Shown: positions 1 through 9,149, counted from the first letter of the stretch. The stretch: DNA of 64,000 nucleotides from Nocardioides ginsengisegetis (GCF_014138045.1 NZ_JACGXA010000001.1:124001-188000), one strand, 5' to 3'. The notes: generated by a model from the letters alone, not told the origin. Program-made: numbers and translations.

Positions 1-318
1 CGGTGACAGGTCTCCTCGATCCGCCCGATGATCGTGATTCGCAGTTCCTCCCGCGTGGCCCAGGAGCAGCGATCCTGGTCGTTCTTCTGCAGCAGTGAGA
101 AGAACGACTCCATGCCTGATCTCGACGAGGAGCATTCGTCATGGGCCACCCGGGCACAAGGCTGGCGCTTCACCCCGGCGTAGTAGGTGCCCGGGGCGAT
201 CTGGCAGCCGTGCTCAGACGGCACTCGGCAGATCGGCTCGACCCCGAACTCACGACCCTCGACCCCGGACACCAGGTCGTGGCGATGCTCGTCGATGTAC
301 CTCACGAGCGTGGCGATG
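1..318 (-). pseudogene. IS3-family transposase OrfB remnant with catalytic core deleted
   Basis: Reading the minus strand gives one open stretch that joins two conserved parts of an IS3-type OrfB. The first part reads YIDEHR...FGVEPICRV..EHGCQIAPGTYY, the N-terminal helix-turn-helix-like region. The second reads MESFFSLLQKN, then W-x3-EEL, then IGRIEETCH, the C-terminal region after the DDE core. About 150 residues that would hold the catalytic triad are missing between them. The stretch also runs off the window edge. It cannot encode an active enzyme. The OrfA remnant lies just upstream on the same strand, so this is a decayed insertion sequence at the border of the polysaccharide island. 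The family call is from motif recognition. Confidence 0.7.
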
Positions 319-341
319 GGCCGTCGAGCCCCGCGATGCTC

Positions 342-620
342 CTATGTCAAGCGGCCATCTGAAGGTGCTTGGAACGTCGGCCGTCTGCGCTGCTCGCAGG
401 TCGGTGCGGAGTGCGGTGTCGCCACGGTCATCTCGGACTTCTCGTTGCTCATCAGACCCGGGATGAGCCCCTTGTCGATGCGATCCTTTCGGCGCAAAGT
501 ATCGTCGACTGATGGCTGATCGCTGATCTCGAGGTCGTGCGCGACCTGCGCAATGCGACCTTCCCCCAGCAGGGCGGGGACTTTGCCACGAAAATCCGGC
601 GGGTAACCCCGTCCTCCCAA
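342..620 (-). pseudogene. IS3-family OrfA remnant
   Basis: The minus-strand reading begins RGYPPDFRGKV, continues through VAHDLEISDQ and KDRIDKGLIPGL, and ends with SNEKSEMTVA. This matches the usual IS3 OrfA layout of an N-terminal helix-turn-helix followed by the start of a leucine-zipper segment. The zipper is lost: the sequence becomes unrelated after about residue 65. There is no ATG start; the open frame begins at TTG. It belongs with the OrfB fragment downstream as one dead IS3 copy. No terminal inverted repeats or target duplication were identified. Confidence 0.6.
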
Positions 621-820
621 CTTGGCCCCCTGGTGTCAGGCACCAGAATCCAGAACGCAGACGCCGAAATGCCCGCGACCGCACCACGTCGCGAGCCCTG
701 AGCGGTCACCCCATACGGTCTGGCCTGGCGCCAAGCGGGCGGAGCGGTTCGGCCCGGCAGACGTAGTGCCCGAGCCAGTTACCGAGTCCTGGTTGTTGAG
801 GGAGTACGGCGCCTTACAAT

Positions 821-1417
821 GTGGCCACGGTGACAGTCGGAGGGTGGGGAAGCGGCGTGAGGCCGATCAGATCGTATGTTCGTGGAGTTCGTGCACAGCT
901 TCACAGGTCCGTGGGCGCGACCGATAAGCGGCGCTGGAGCTCCGACGCCGAGTTTCGAGCGGACTGGAGCGACCGGCATGTTCTCCTTGCTCGTTGGGTG
1001 CTGCCTGGTGACCATGTGGTTGATTTGGGCTCCGGGCCGCGAGCCTTCGAGCGGCAACTGCCCAAGGACTGCATGTACACGCCGGTCGACGTGGTGGAAC
1101 GTGGGCCGGGTTCGAAAGTGTGCGACTTCAATCGCGAACCGATGCCGGGCGTCCGCGGTGACTTTGTGCTCATGAGCGGGGTCCTCGAATACATCCACGA
1201 CCCCGCAGCATTCCTCGCGAGTGCGCGCAAACTGGGCGGTCGCGGAGCGCTGTCCTACGGCACACTGGAGGAAAGCCCCCGCTTAGCCGAGAGGCGGCGG
1301 AAGGGCTGGCTTAACGATCTCCGCGAGTCGGATCTCATCGAGCTTCTTCAGTCTGCTGGCTGGAGTATCGTCAGTAGGGACACGTGGAACTACCAGGTCT
1401 TGCTCAAACTGAGCTGA
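821..1417 (+). CDS. class I SAM-dependent methyltransferase
   Basis: A 198-residue protein with a recognisable class I methyltransferase fold. Motif I reads VVDLGSGPRAFERQL around residues 66-80 and binds S-adenosylmethionine. The acidic strand after it reads YTPVDVV, and the post-motif segment GDFVLMSGVLEYIHDP is typical of motif IV. The start is GTG. The substrate cannot be told from sequence. The gene is the first intact one after the IS3 remnant and lies 64 nt upstream of a polysaccharide flippase on the same strand, so modification of a sugar or glycan precursor is a reasonable but unproven role. Codon use is less GC-biased than in the core regions of the window. Confidence 0.75.
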   Translation: MATVTVGGWGSGVRPIRSYVRGVRAQLHRSVGATDKRRWSSDAEFRADWSDRHVLLARWVLPGDHVVDLGSGPRAFERQLPKDCMYTPVDVVERGPGSKVCDFNREPMPGVRGDFVLMSGVLEYIHDPAAFLASARKLGGRGALSYGTLEESPRLAERRRKGWLNDLRESDLIELLQSAGWSIVSRDTWNYQVLLKLS

Positions 1418-1481
1418 CCGCATCGATGAATTTGCGTGCCGAGGAAGCTCGCAGTGGCTTTGATCGACGGGGGCACGGAGT

Positions 1482-2960
1482 TTGAGGCCGGAGCCTCCAG
1501 GTGGCGCCGCGCGGGGTGCAGCCCAGACATTGTTCGGTGTTGCCGCCAAAATTACGATCCAAATCGCTAGCCTCGTAGTGCTGGCACGGCTCCTGCAAGC
1601 GTCGGACTACGGCCTGGTAGCCATGGTAACGGCAGTCATCGGTGTCGCTGACGTGCTTCGGGACTTCGGCCTGTCCTTGGTTGCGGTGCAGCGAAGCGAG
1701 CTCTCAGATGCCGCACGCGACAAGCTCTTCTGGATCAACTCATGCATCGGGCTTGTCGTTGCGGTCGTTGTCTGCTGCTCCGCGTGGCCCTTGGCCGAGC
1801 TCTACGGAGAACCTCGCTTGACCAGCATCACGCTGGTCCTTTCACTCACATTTCTCTTCAATGGCATGGGTGCGCAACATCGCGCGGACCTAAACCGACG
1901 TCTGCAATTCGGGAAGCTGGCACTAGGTGATGTCGTAGGATACGCCTGTGGGTTTGGCGTCGCCCTCGTGCTGGCCCTGCTAGGTTACGGCTATTGGGCG
2001 ATCGTGGGTCAGTATGTCACCTTTTCCAGCGTGGCAAGTTGCTACTATTTGATAGCCGCTGGCTGGCTGCCGCACCGATATCAACGGGCCACCGATATTC
2101 GCGGCGAGCTCGTATTCGGTGCGGGAGTCTTGGGCGTGCAACTTTCGAACTACGTGGCCAAGAACGCTGACTCGGTGATCATCGGTGCGCGACTCGGCGA
2201 TATTCCGCTGGGCCTATACAGCAGGGCATACCAGTTGCTGGATGCGCCGATGACGCAGTTGCAGGCTCCCGTTACCAAAGTTGTACTTCCCTACTTATCT
2301 AAAGCGCTGGACGATCCCGAGAGATATAGATCGCTCATTCTGCGTGCTCAGGCCGCGCTTCTCCACCCTATGATGCTCATGTTTGGAGTTGCCGCCGGAT
2401 TCAGTCCAATCGCTATCCCGGTCATGCTGGGAGACGGTTGGTTGGGCGTTGAACGACCTTTTCAAGTCCTGTGCGTCGGCGGGATGGCCACCATAGCTGG
2501 GTACGCCTCCTACTGGGCATATCTTTCTACGGCGACATTGGGTTCGGTCGTGCGGCGGGCAATCTTGATCCAGGGCCTGATGGTCGTCGGCTTCTTCTTC
2601 GGGAGCAATCTTGGGGTGGAAGGCGTTGCCGGGTCCTTCGGGGTTGGTGCAGTTGTGTGGTGGCTCTCGAATACCTACCTGCTGAAGGCTGTGCCGCTCG
2701 CGCCGTGGAGGGAACTACTGCTACAAGGCGCCGCGCCCTTTGTGACTAACGTGGCTTGTGCTTTGGGAGTTCTCTGCTTCTTGGGCTCGTCCGATCTCGG
2801 TGTCCCGACCTCGATTGCGCTGGGATCCTTAACCTACTGCGCCATCTACGTGGTGCTTGGGCTGGGAGCGTTTCGAATGGGGGGGAGTCTGCGAACGTCC
2901 CTGTCCATCGTTAGCAAGGTGGCGATGGTCGGGTTCCAGCCCGCTCCGTCGGGGCGATAA
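1482..2960 (+). CDS. Wzx-type polysaccharide flippase (MOP superfamily)
   Basis: A 492-residue polytopic membrane protein with about 12-14 hydrophobic segments. The N-terminal stretch GAAQTLFGVAAKITIQIASL and the following VLARLLQASDYGLVAMV are typical of the polysaccharide-export branch of the MOP flippases (Wzx/RfbX). Such proteins move undecaprenyl-diphosphate-linked repeat units across the membrane. The frame opens with TTG at 1482; no ATG or GTG in frame lies just upstream. The length matches the family. Context supports the role: a Wzy/ligase-like gene follows downstream and glycosyltransferase genes occupy the opposite strand. Lower GC and A/T-ending codons suggest it came with the island. 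Confidence 0.85.
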   Translation: MRPEPPGGAARGAAQTLFGVAAKITIQIASLVVLARLLQASDYGLVAMVTAVIGVADVLRDFGLSLVAVQRSELSDAARDKLFWINSCIGLVVAVVVCCSAWPLAELYGEPRLTSITLVLSLTFLFNGMGAQHRADLNRRLQFGKLALGDVVGYACGFGVALVLALLGYGYWAIVGQYVTFSSVASCYYLIAAGWLPHRYQRATDIRGELVFGAGVLGVQLSNYVAKNADSVIIGARLGDIPLGLYSRAYQLLDAPMTQLQAPVTKVVLPYLSKALDDPERYRSLILRAQAALLHPMMLMFGVAAGFSPIAIPVMLGDGWLGVERPFQVLCVGGMATIAGYASYWAYLSTATLGSVVRRAILIQGLMVVGFFFGSNLGVEGVAGSFGVGAVVWWLSNTYLLKAVPLAPWRELLLQGAAPFVTNVACALGVLCFLGSSDLGVPTSIALGSLTYCAIYVVLGLGAFRMGGSLRTSLSIVSKVAMVGFQPAPSGR

Positions 2961-3794
2961 AGGGATTTCATGACGCGATTCCGGTAGATTTCCCAGTGTA
3001 ATTACGAACGCGTTCAGGTGGCCGTTCGGCTGAAGGCCCAGTCATCTCGCTCGACCTTCATTCGTCTACTCTAATTCGGTGCGGGATATCGCTGGTGACT
3101 TCTCGCGTCTCGCGTCTAGACAGCCACGCGTCCAGGTCGCGAGTGTTCACGTCGAACCCCCAACCTCCGACCTGACTCGTGCCACCGGGGTGTGTCAGTG
3201 AGCGTTGATCCCGAGCGCGTCTAGGATCGCCGCGGCGATAGGTGCGGTCGGGTCCTCGGCGACGTGTTCGTGGCCAGCGTTGCGGAGGGTGATCTGCTTG
3301 GATCGGTCGCAGCGTCTGGACGATCTTCTTGATGCTCAGCCCCGTGGCGTTCTGTAGGTGACGACGGGCGATCGCGAGGGCAGCGAACACGATCGAAAGG
3401 TAGGCCTCGATTGCCGGGAACTCCGGGAACATGATGAGACGCGCGGGTGCGGCTCAAGATCCCTCGACACCCCTACTCCCGCTGGCTCGCGAATCTGGTC
3501 ACCGACGCCGAACTGACCGTGGCCCACCAACCCAACGCCTTGTTCCACGCCCATCCGTGAAGCAGGCCATAAGTCCGTCGACGGCGAACGGTGAAGATGT
3601 GTGCCTGCACTGAAGGCGTGCCTCCCGTCCCGCCGCGCAGGTCGGCATGGGTAGGCTGTCAACCGCAGGATGAGCGTCGAGAGACAAGCACACGGCGATG
3701 CAACCGCGGTATAGGCTTATAGAAACCAATGGGATCCGCACATCGAAAGTAGGTCCCAAGCGACTTGTTCACCGACTTGGGGCAGGGGCGCCGG
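2961..3794. other. 834-bp gap holding transposase debris
   Basis: No intact gene is visible here. On the minus strand, 3195-3432 is a frameshifted transposase tail listed separately. On the plus strand, 3447-3560 is a short open fragment (VRLKIPRHPYSRW..., 37 codons, GTG start, TGA stop) that looks like the end of a broken gene; I do not recognise it. 2961-3194 and 3561-3794 show no supported gene. The stretch separates the flippase from the polymerase-like gene and is plausibly an old insertion site. Confidence 0.5.
3195..3432 (-). pseudogene. IS1634/IS4-like transposase C-terminal remnant, frameshifted
   Basis: On the minus strand, the piece near 3432-3300 reads FPAIEAYLSIVFAALAIARR and then LSIKKIVQTLRPIQ, the conserved end of an IS4-superfamily (IS1634-type) transposase. 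A second frame then reads ITLRNAGHEHVAEDPTAP and ILDALGINAH followed by TGA, which is the usual extreme C-terminus. The two pieces are in different frames, so at least one frameshift has occurred, and the N-terminal catalytic part is absent. It is a relic. Confidence 0.6.
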
Positions 3795-5192
3795 GTGGCT
3801 TGGTCTAGTAGTGCCGGGCCAGGCAGGCTTGCATACGCCCTTCTGTGTTTGAGCGCGCTTACTGCGTCGTGGGGCGCCCTCCCGGTGGGTGGACTCCAGG
3901 CGGGCGACGTCTTCCTCGCGGCAAGCTGCATGGTTATCCTGCTTTCGGGATCGGCCGGCTTGGGGCGGCTACCGGGCTGGTTGCTTGGCCCGTTGCTCGT
4001 GGTGGTCATCGTGGCAATCCTGGATTTGTTGTTTCCGGTGGGCCTGCGCTATCTGGCCGAACGGTATGTCCAGAAACCCTATGTGAACCCTGAGCTCGCC
4101 GTCGCGAGGTGGCTCGTCGCCCTTGCAGTATTACCCTGGGCATTCGTACAGATCTGCTGTTGCCAATTCGGTCGTGATCCTCGTCGGATCTTGGATTTCT
4201 GGGTGTATGGAATTGCACTGTCCGGCGCATTGGCCACAACGGATTTGCTGGGGCTGACTGCGACGGGCGACTTCCTCGGCAACGAGGGCGCGATCTCTGG
4301 TCGCGAGTCAGGGTTGGCGACGCACGCAAACAATCTTGCCGTCAGTTGCGCGGTGGCGCTGCCATTGAGCGTCGCCCTTGGCCGTCGACGTCCGTTCTTG
4401 GCAGTGCTCTGTGGCGTCGCGATCACCGGTGGCGCCCTCGCTTCCGGCTCTCGTGGCGGCCAGTTGGGTGCGGTCAGCAGCCTTCTCTTCGTGTTCATCT
4501 TGGTTCGCGGCTCTCGTCGGCGACTCTGGACGGGGGTGGCCGTCTTCGGGGTCGCCGCCTTCGCTATGGCCGCACTTGTGCCCTCCATAGGCGACAGGCT
4601 GAACCTCGACAAGGTGCTCCGCTTCGCGAATTCGTCGGGCACCACGGCCTCTGATTCTGGCCGTCGGTTCTTGGTTGAGCAAGCGATTGCAGACTTCCTA
4701 CACCGGCCCTTGAGCGGGATCGGCTACGAGGTGCTCAACCACGCACACGACATATACCTACAGATGTTGTCGTCGGGTGGCCTATTGCTCGCAGGTAGCT
4801 TCGCCGTACTGACCGCAGGGGCCATGCGAACGGGCCTTTCGGCGAGTCGCCGAGGCTTCGCCCTCGGCGGCTACCTAGTCGCATCGTTGCTCACCTGGTT
4901 GCAGGTCGGTCTTGTCGAGAATCAGCTCACCGACCGGTACCTGTATTTCCCACTCGCTGCGCTCGTCGTGGTTGAGGTGGTCGCGCATGTCCACCCCCGT
5001 GAGCCTGTTAGCCGCCCAGAGTTGGAGGCGAGTCAAGAGGCGGAAGGACAGACATCACTTGCTGGTAAGCGGCCTCTGCCCGTTGGAGTGCACGATGATC
5101 TCGAGGGGACAGATCCTCCAGGATGGTGGGGGCTGGACGACGCTCCGGAGAAGGACGGGCAACCGAGCGTTCGTCCACTACGCCGCCACTGA
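3795..5192 (+). CDS. O-antigen ligase / Wzy-like polymerase membrane protein
   Basis: A membrane protein of about 465 residues with some ten hydrophobic segments and a large extracytoplasmic loop. The loop carries GNEGAISGRESGLATHANNLA and is followed by SGSRGGQLG and the stretch GRRFLVEQAIADFLHRPLSGIGYE...AHDIYLQ, which matches the O-antigen ligase/polymerase domain (Wzy_C type), including the conserved histidine before the late helices. GTG at 3795 has GGGG about 6 nt upstream and is preferred; TTG at 3765 is an in-frame alternative. The last 60 or so residues after the final helix are hydrophilic and lie opposite the end of the sulfotransferase gene, a 185-nt convergent overlap, so that tail may not be functional. 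Confidence 0.75.
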   Translation: MAWSSSAGPGRLAYALLCLSALTASWGALPVGGLQAGDVFLAASCMVILLSGSAGLGRLPGWLLGPLLVVVIVAILDLLFPVGLRYLAERYVQKPYVNPELAVARWLVALAVLPWAFVQICCCQFGRDPRRILDFWVYGIALSGALATTDLLGLTATGDFLGNEGAISGRESGLATHANNLAVSCAVALPLSVALGRRRPFLAVLCGVAITGGALASGSRGGQLGAVSSLLFVFILVRGSRRRLWTGVAVFGVAAFAMAALVPSIGDRLNLDKVLRFANSSGTTASDSGRRFLVEQAIADFLHRPLSGIGYEVLNHAHDIYLQMLSSGGLLLAGSFAVLTAGAMRTGLSASRRGFALGGYLVASLLTWLQVGLVENQLTDRYLYFPLAALVVVEVVAHVHPREPVSRPELEASQEAEGQTSLAGKRPLPVGVHDDLEGTDPPGWWGLDDAPEKDGQPSVRPLRRH

Positions 5193-5772
5193 GCCCGCGA
5201 TTGGATTCCTCCAGTAGTGCCGAGATCCTCGCTCGAGTCTCAGACCCGTCGCTAAATGGCGCCAAGCCGAGCCCGAACCGGTCATTGATCGTCCGTATGA
5301 CCTCGGCGAAGTCAGAGATGACTGTGTGAAATGGTATGACCAGCACGTCGCTGGCGGCTAGAGCGACGTTGCGGTGGAACTTCGTGTAGGCCTCAAATGC
5401 TGCCCATGCTGACACGTCGCTACTTTGCACCAGAGAGGCAACCGCGTCCGCCGGATCGCGGACGATGACGATGGTGGGCAGCCCGCGCGCCACAGCTTCG
5501 AGGACAAACGCCGAGGAATGGTTGTGACCGGCCAGGAGCGACCCGTCTCCCTGGGACACGTGGATGGCGTATCGCGCGAACGAATTCGCTGATCGCGGAT
5601 ACCCTTCGATCACCAGCCGCGTCGATTTGGTAATGAGTTGGTCTTGGTAGGAGGGTCGCATGCGCACGTATCGCGATCCCACTAGCCGAGAATCTAACAA
5701 GGCATGGCGGATCCGAAAGCGGGTGGTTGACCATATGCGACTTCCTCGTGAGACCCCTGGAATCTTCGTCAT
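5008..5772 (-). CDS. sulfotransferase family protein
   Basis: A 254-residue protein. The segment IEGYPRSANSF (about residues 55-65) fits the 5'-phosphosulfate loop of PAPS-dependent sulfotransferases, and IVRDPADAVASLV (about 102-115) fits the 3'-phosphate motif with its Arg and Ser. The family moves sulfate from PAPS to an acceptor hydroxyl. ATG at 5772 is chosen because it overlaps the TGA of the upstream glycosyltransferase (ATGA). It is the last gene of the minus-strand glycosyltransferase array, so the acceptor is probably a sugar of the polysaccharide. PAPS supply is encoded further along (cysD, cysN, cysC fusion). The 3' end overlaps the convergent polymerase-like gene. Confidence 0.8.
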   Translation of the reverse strand: MTKIPGVSRGSRIWSTTRFRIRHALLDSRLVGSRYVRMRPSYQDQLITKSTRLVIEGYPRSANSFARYAIHVSQGDGSLLAGHNHSSAFVLEAVARGLPTIVIVRDPADAVASLVQSSDVSAWAAFEAYTKFHRNVALAASDVLVIPFHTVISDFAEVIRTINDRFGLGLAPFSDGSETRARISALLEESNRGLSGGVVDERSVARPSPERRPAPTILEDLSPRDHRALQRAEAAYQQVMSVLPPLDSPPTLGG

Positions 5773-6923
5773 AAAGTCCTTCTCTTCGGCCCCATGTGGG
5801 CAGTTCTTGGGGGGGCATCCGAGCCGTCGCGGATGCCACGCCGATCCCACGCCTCCAGAATCCTCCTTGCGACGGCATCCCAGGTGAAGTCCTCCACGTA
5901 AGCGCGCGCGGCGCGTCCCATCGCAGCTCGATCATCAGGATGATCGGTCAGCCATTCCAAGGAGCGCTCGAGCTCGTCAGCGGAGCCGGGGGAGACTTGC
6001 AGGCCTCGCACGCCGTGTTCCACCAGTCGAGGGAGTTCCCCAGTCGTTGACACAAGACAGGGAATACCGTACGACATTGCTTCGAGAACGACGCGTCCGT
6101 ACGGCTCGTGCAGGGCAGGAAGACAGAAGACATCGGCCTCGCTATAGAGTCTGAACAGTCTCTTGGAATCGGAAACCCAACCATGGTTAACGACGCCAGA
6201 ACGGCTCAGGACCTCGTCTTTGGCGGGTCCCACCACATCTAGGCGAACGTCTACATTGCGACCCCTCAGCCGCCCTATTGCCTCGAGGAGTGGCGGTCCT
6301 CCCTTGCGGTCGAACTCGCGTCCAACGAACAGAATTCGAAGGCCGGGACGGGTAATTCGCGGGTGCAGATCTGGCAATCCGGACAGGCCTGCTCCGACGA
6401 CCTCTACCTGGTCCCGCCCCAGGCCGTAATCGCTATGCAAGCTCTCAGCCGCGTCGTGGCCGGCGGTCAGCACGACCGAGGCGGAGGCATAGTAGGCGCG
6501 CTCCAATTCAATGCGACGACTAACATCCGTCGCGTGGCCCGGCCAGTCCGTCCACTCCGAGGCCTTCTGGGCGGTCGTGCTGTCGATGAAGGCTGTGTAC
6601 GGGCACCTCGAAGGACGGTAAACGTTTCGAACGTGCAGAACGTGGGGAGCTATGCGCAGCCGACTGATAGCGCGATCGCGAGCGATCGATCTCAGCCGAC
6701 TGGTCTCCGGACCGAAGCGATACTGAGCGCGGACATGAGCGGGGTTGCGCATGGCTGCCGCGCTCATGGCCAATAGGCGAAGGGCCGGGCCAAGCGATCC
6801 GTCAATCGGGAACACGTGCTGTCTGCCCAAGCTGGCGGCAAGCGCATCGAAGACACCGCGCGCGACGCCTGAGTTGGTAGTCAGCGACCGAGGATCGCCG
6901 TCTGCGACGACTGCTATCGGCAT
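5769..6923 (-). CDS. glycosyltransferase family 4 protein
   Basis: A 384-residue GT-B enzyme. The N-terminal half holds PIAVVADGDPRSLTTNSGVA and later LTAGHDAAESL; the C-terminal half holds ILFVGREFDRKGG, then VFCLPALHEPYGRVVLEAMS, the E-x7-E nucleotide-sugar motif of GT4 retaining enzymes, and a C-terminal WDAVARRILEAW helix. ATG at 6923 fits the start of the first beta strand; the frame is open 201 nt further upstream but that part looks non-coding. It follows another glycosyltransferase after a 79-nt gap and overlaps the sulfotransferase start by 4 nt. Donor and acceptor are unknown. Confidence 0.8.
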   Translation of the reverse strand: MPIAVVADGDPRSLTTNSGVARGVFDALAASLGRQHVFPIDGSLGPALRLLAMSAAAMRNPAHVRAQYRFGPETSRLRSIARDRAISRLRIAPHVLHVRNVYRPSRCPYTAFIDSTTAQKASEWTDWPGHATDVSRRIELERAYYASASVVLTAGHDAAESLHSDYGLGRDQVEVVGAGLSGLPDLHPRITRPGLRILFVGREFDRKGGPPLLEAIGRLRGRNVDVRLDVVGPAKDEVLSRSGVVNHGWVSDSKRLFRLYSEADVFCLPALHEPYGRVVLEAMSYGIPCLVSTTGELPRLVEHGVRGLQVSPGSADELERSLEWLTDHPDDRAAMGRAARAYVEDFTWDAVARRILEAWDRRGIRDGSDAPPRTAHMGPKRRTL

Positions 6924-7002
6924 AGTCGCTCCCGCGTGCGTGTGGCCTGATCGAGTCCGGCGCTGGTAGATGACGACCCGTGGATTCGGAACTCTACTTC
7001 TG

Positions 7003-8019
7003 TCATGACACGGCCGCCGCGGCTCTTTCCAGCACGTCTGCGAGTTGGTCACCGAGCTCTGGCCACCGGCGCGCCTGGAGATCGGGGCCGTAGGGGGAGC
7101 GTGTTGCCGCTCTCGTCCGGGCAATCAGGCCATCAAGTTGGAGAGCGTCTAGGTCCCCTTCGTAGGTCGCAACCCACTCGTTGCCGAACTCCCTGGCGAG
7201 TTGCTCAGTAGAGCGCGTCGAAGGCAGGATCACGGGACGCTTGAGTGAGAGTGCGAGGAGCGCGGAACCTGAGTTCTCGACGTCGCGGTATGGCAGTACT
7301 ACCAACTCTGCCGCCGCGATCAGATCGGCGAGCTCCTGATCGGGCACAAAACGCAGACTCAGGCTGATCCGGGGGTCAGATGCTGCGATTGCCTCGACCT
7401 GCTGGCCGAATGTGGCGGACTCTGGCCGCCCAGCGACCAAGACCCGCAGTCCGTGGTCCGGCACTTTCTTGAACACTTTCAGGAACTCGTCGATCCCCTT
7501 GTATCGGCGCAGCTGGCCGAAGACAAGCAGGCTTCCCGGTGTGCACTCGATGTCGGGATGAGGGCGATACCAGGTCGAGTACTCACCGTGCAGGACGACG
7601 GTAGTCCGACTGGGATCTGGTGATGGCGTCGTGTCGTTCAATACGATCCACGCGGTTGTGAGCTGGTCCAGCCAGCTCAAGAGCGCTCCCTCGACCCACC
7701 AGCCTGACTCGTGCGGCTGGAGGTTGTGGATCGTCCGGACCACTGGAGTGCCAGCGACAGTCATGCGCAGGAGGAGAAAGAGCGTGAGAGCGCACTTGGC
7801 AATGCGTTTGGCCCAGTGCCCGCGGACAAGTTGCTCGGGCCAGTGCACGTGGAACACGTCGAAGCGCCGCCAGAACGCACTTCGGAGGCGTAGGTGAACC
7901 ACTTCGATTCGATCCCGCGGCAGTGACTGCACAAGCAGTTCGGTGAAGGGGTTGAGGATCGCCCGGCGTCGTGGATCGGGCAGCCCCTCAAGTACCACCA
8001 AACGTCCGCGGGCCCTCAT
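7003..8019 (-). CDS. GT4-type glycosyltransferase
   Basis: A 338-residue GT-B protein. The N-terminal domain contains FDVFHVHWPEQLVRG and TPVVRTIHNLQPHE, typical of actinobacterial glycosyltransferases that read a lipid-linked acceptor. The C-terminal domain has GSLLVFGQLRRYKGIDEFL, VLVAGRPES, and AAELVVLPYRDVENSGSAL, the nucleotide-sugar side. ATG at 8019 is preferred because it overlaps the TGA of the preceding gene (ATGA). A hydrophobic stretch near residues 90-105 suggests membrane association. It is part of the minus-strand array; its sugar specificity cannot be read. Confidence 0.78.
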   Translation of the reverse strand: MRARGRLVVLEGLPDPRRRAILNPFTELLVQSLPRDRIEVVHLRLRSAFWRRFDVFHVHWPEQLVRGHWAKRIAKCALTLFLLLRMTVAGTPVVRTIHNLQPHESGWWVEGALLSWLDQLTTAWIVLNDTTPSPDPSRTTVVLHGEYSTWYRPHPDIECTPGSLLVFGQLRRYKGIDEFLKVFKKVPDHGLRVLVAGRPESATFGQQVEAIAASDPRISLSLRFVPDQELADLIAAAELVVLPYRDVENSGSALLALSLKRPVILPSTRSTEQLAREFGNEWVATYEGDLDALQLDGLIARTRAATRSPYGPDLQARRWPELGDQLADVLERAAAAVS

Positions 8020-9149
8020 TTCGGGCCCGACGACATCGCCAAGAAGGTCCAATTCTCCGCGATCGTCGCCCAAGAAAGCTGTCTAGCAGCGTATCGAGCG
8101 CCCCGCTCACCGGCCGCGGCCAACTCCTGAGGGTCGGCGAGCATCGATGTGAGTGCCGCCGCGAGTTCCACAGGTCCCGTCGGCGCAGTCAGCACGGTTC
8201 CGGCGTTTGCGGCAAGGACGTGCTCGGCTGCGCCGGCTGCCGCCGTCGTCAGCACCGGAAGACCCGCAGCCATCGCCTCGGTGATCGAGAGGCCGTAGTT
8301 CTCGTTGTCGGTCGGCAAGCAGAAGAGCGCATGCGTAGCTTCTACGTGCGCTCTCTCATGTCCTTCAACATGCCCGAGCCAGTGCACGCGATCGGGGTAC
8401 CGCTGCATCTCCTTGAGGGCTTCTACGTACTCAGGCGAGCCAGTGCCGCAGACCGTTAAGTCGAGCCGCGAAGTCCGGTCATTGAGGACGTCTACGGCTT
8501 GGATGAGCAGATCAAGACGCTTCTTGGGAGCGACTCGGCTGAGGAAGAGCACGCGCCGACTCGAGTACTGGTCGGTGGATCGTTGCTGGTGCTCGACTGA
8601 GGGCACACCGAAACCGACAACGTGGATCGCCTCTCGTGGCGCTCCCGCTCTTACAAGCCCCATTCGCTCTGAGGGCGCGGCCGCCACAACAGCCGAGAAT
8701 CGGTGGAGAAGTCGTCGACCCACGAGCCACATGAATGCCGGCTTGAAACGACTCCCCTGGCTCTCTTGGTAGGCCTCAAAGACCCCGTGTGGCTGCAGGA
8801 TTGATGGCTTTCGCCACACGCGAGCGGCCAAGCCGCCTGCCAGGCATGGTGTCTGGTAGAAGCCGTGAACTACCAGCACGTCGGCGTGGCGGGCGCGCCG
8901 TAAGTAGGTAAGCAAGTACCGCAGGGACAGGCGAAGTGGGCCCAGCCAATTTGTCCGGATCGCCACGATCTTGACCCCAGCCGCACGTGCTCGCTCCTCG
9001 AGCGGGTGAGGCGAGGTCGCACGTTTCCTCATCGTGATGATCTCGACAAGGTGCCCCGCGCGCGCTAGGGCAGTGCTCAACTCGAGCACAACCACGGGGG
9101 GGCCACCGTCGCGGGGGTCCAGGCTCGTGATGGTGTGGAGCCACCTCAA
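8016..9149 (-). CDS. glycosyltransferase family 4 protein
   Basis: A 377-residue GT-B enzyme. The N-terminus carries TITSLDPRDGGPPVVVLELS and a VVHGFYQTPCLAGGLAARVW segment; the acceptor side contains ILQPHGVFEAYQESQG. The C-terminal domain has VLFLSRVAPKKRLDLLIQA and DNENYGLSITEAMAAGLPVL, the E-x7-E motif of GT4. A TTG at 9149 overlaps the TGA of the upstream gene (TTGA) and has GAGGG just before it, so it is chosen; a GTG at 9200 is in frame but lacks a ribosome-binding site and would overlap the neighbour by 55 nt. Role: one sugar addition in the island's repeat unit. Confidence 0.8.
   Translation of the reverse strand: MRWLHTITSLDPRDGGPPVVVLELSTALARAGHLVEIITMRKRATSPHPLEERARAAGVKIVAIRTNWLGPLRLSLRYLLTYLRRARHADVLVVHGFYQTPCLAGGLAARVWRKPSILQPHGVFEAYQESQGSRFKPAFMWLVGRRLLHRFSAVVAAAPSERMGLVRAGAPREAIHVVGFGVPSVEHQQRSTDQYSSRRVLFLSRVAPKKRLDLLIQAVDVLNDRTSRLDLTVCGTGSPEYVEALKEMQRYPDRVHWLGHVEGHERAHVEATHALFCLPTDNENYGLSITEAMAAGLPVLTTAAAGAAEHVLAANAGTVLTAPTGPVELAAALTSMLADPQELAAAGERGARYAARQLSWATIAENWTFLAMSSGPK

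Noticed and set aside
3447..3560. Short plus-strand open fragment (VRLKIPRHPYSRW...)
   Set aside because: Only 37 codons, no ribosome-binding site, no recognised family, inside transposase debris; noted in the gap entry but not called as a gene.
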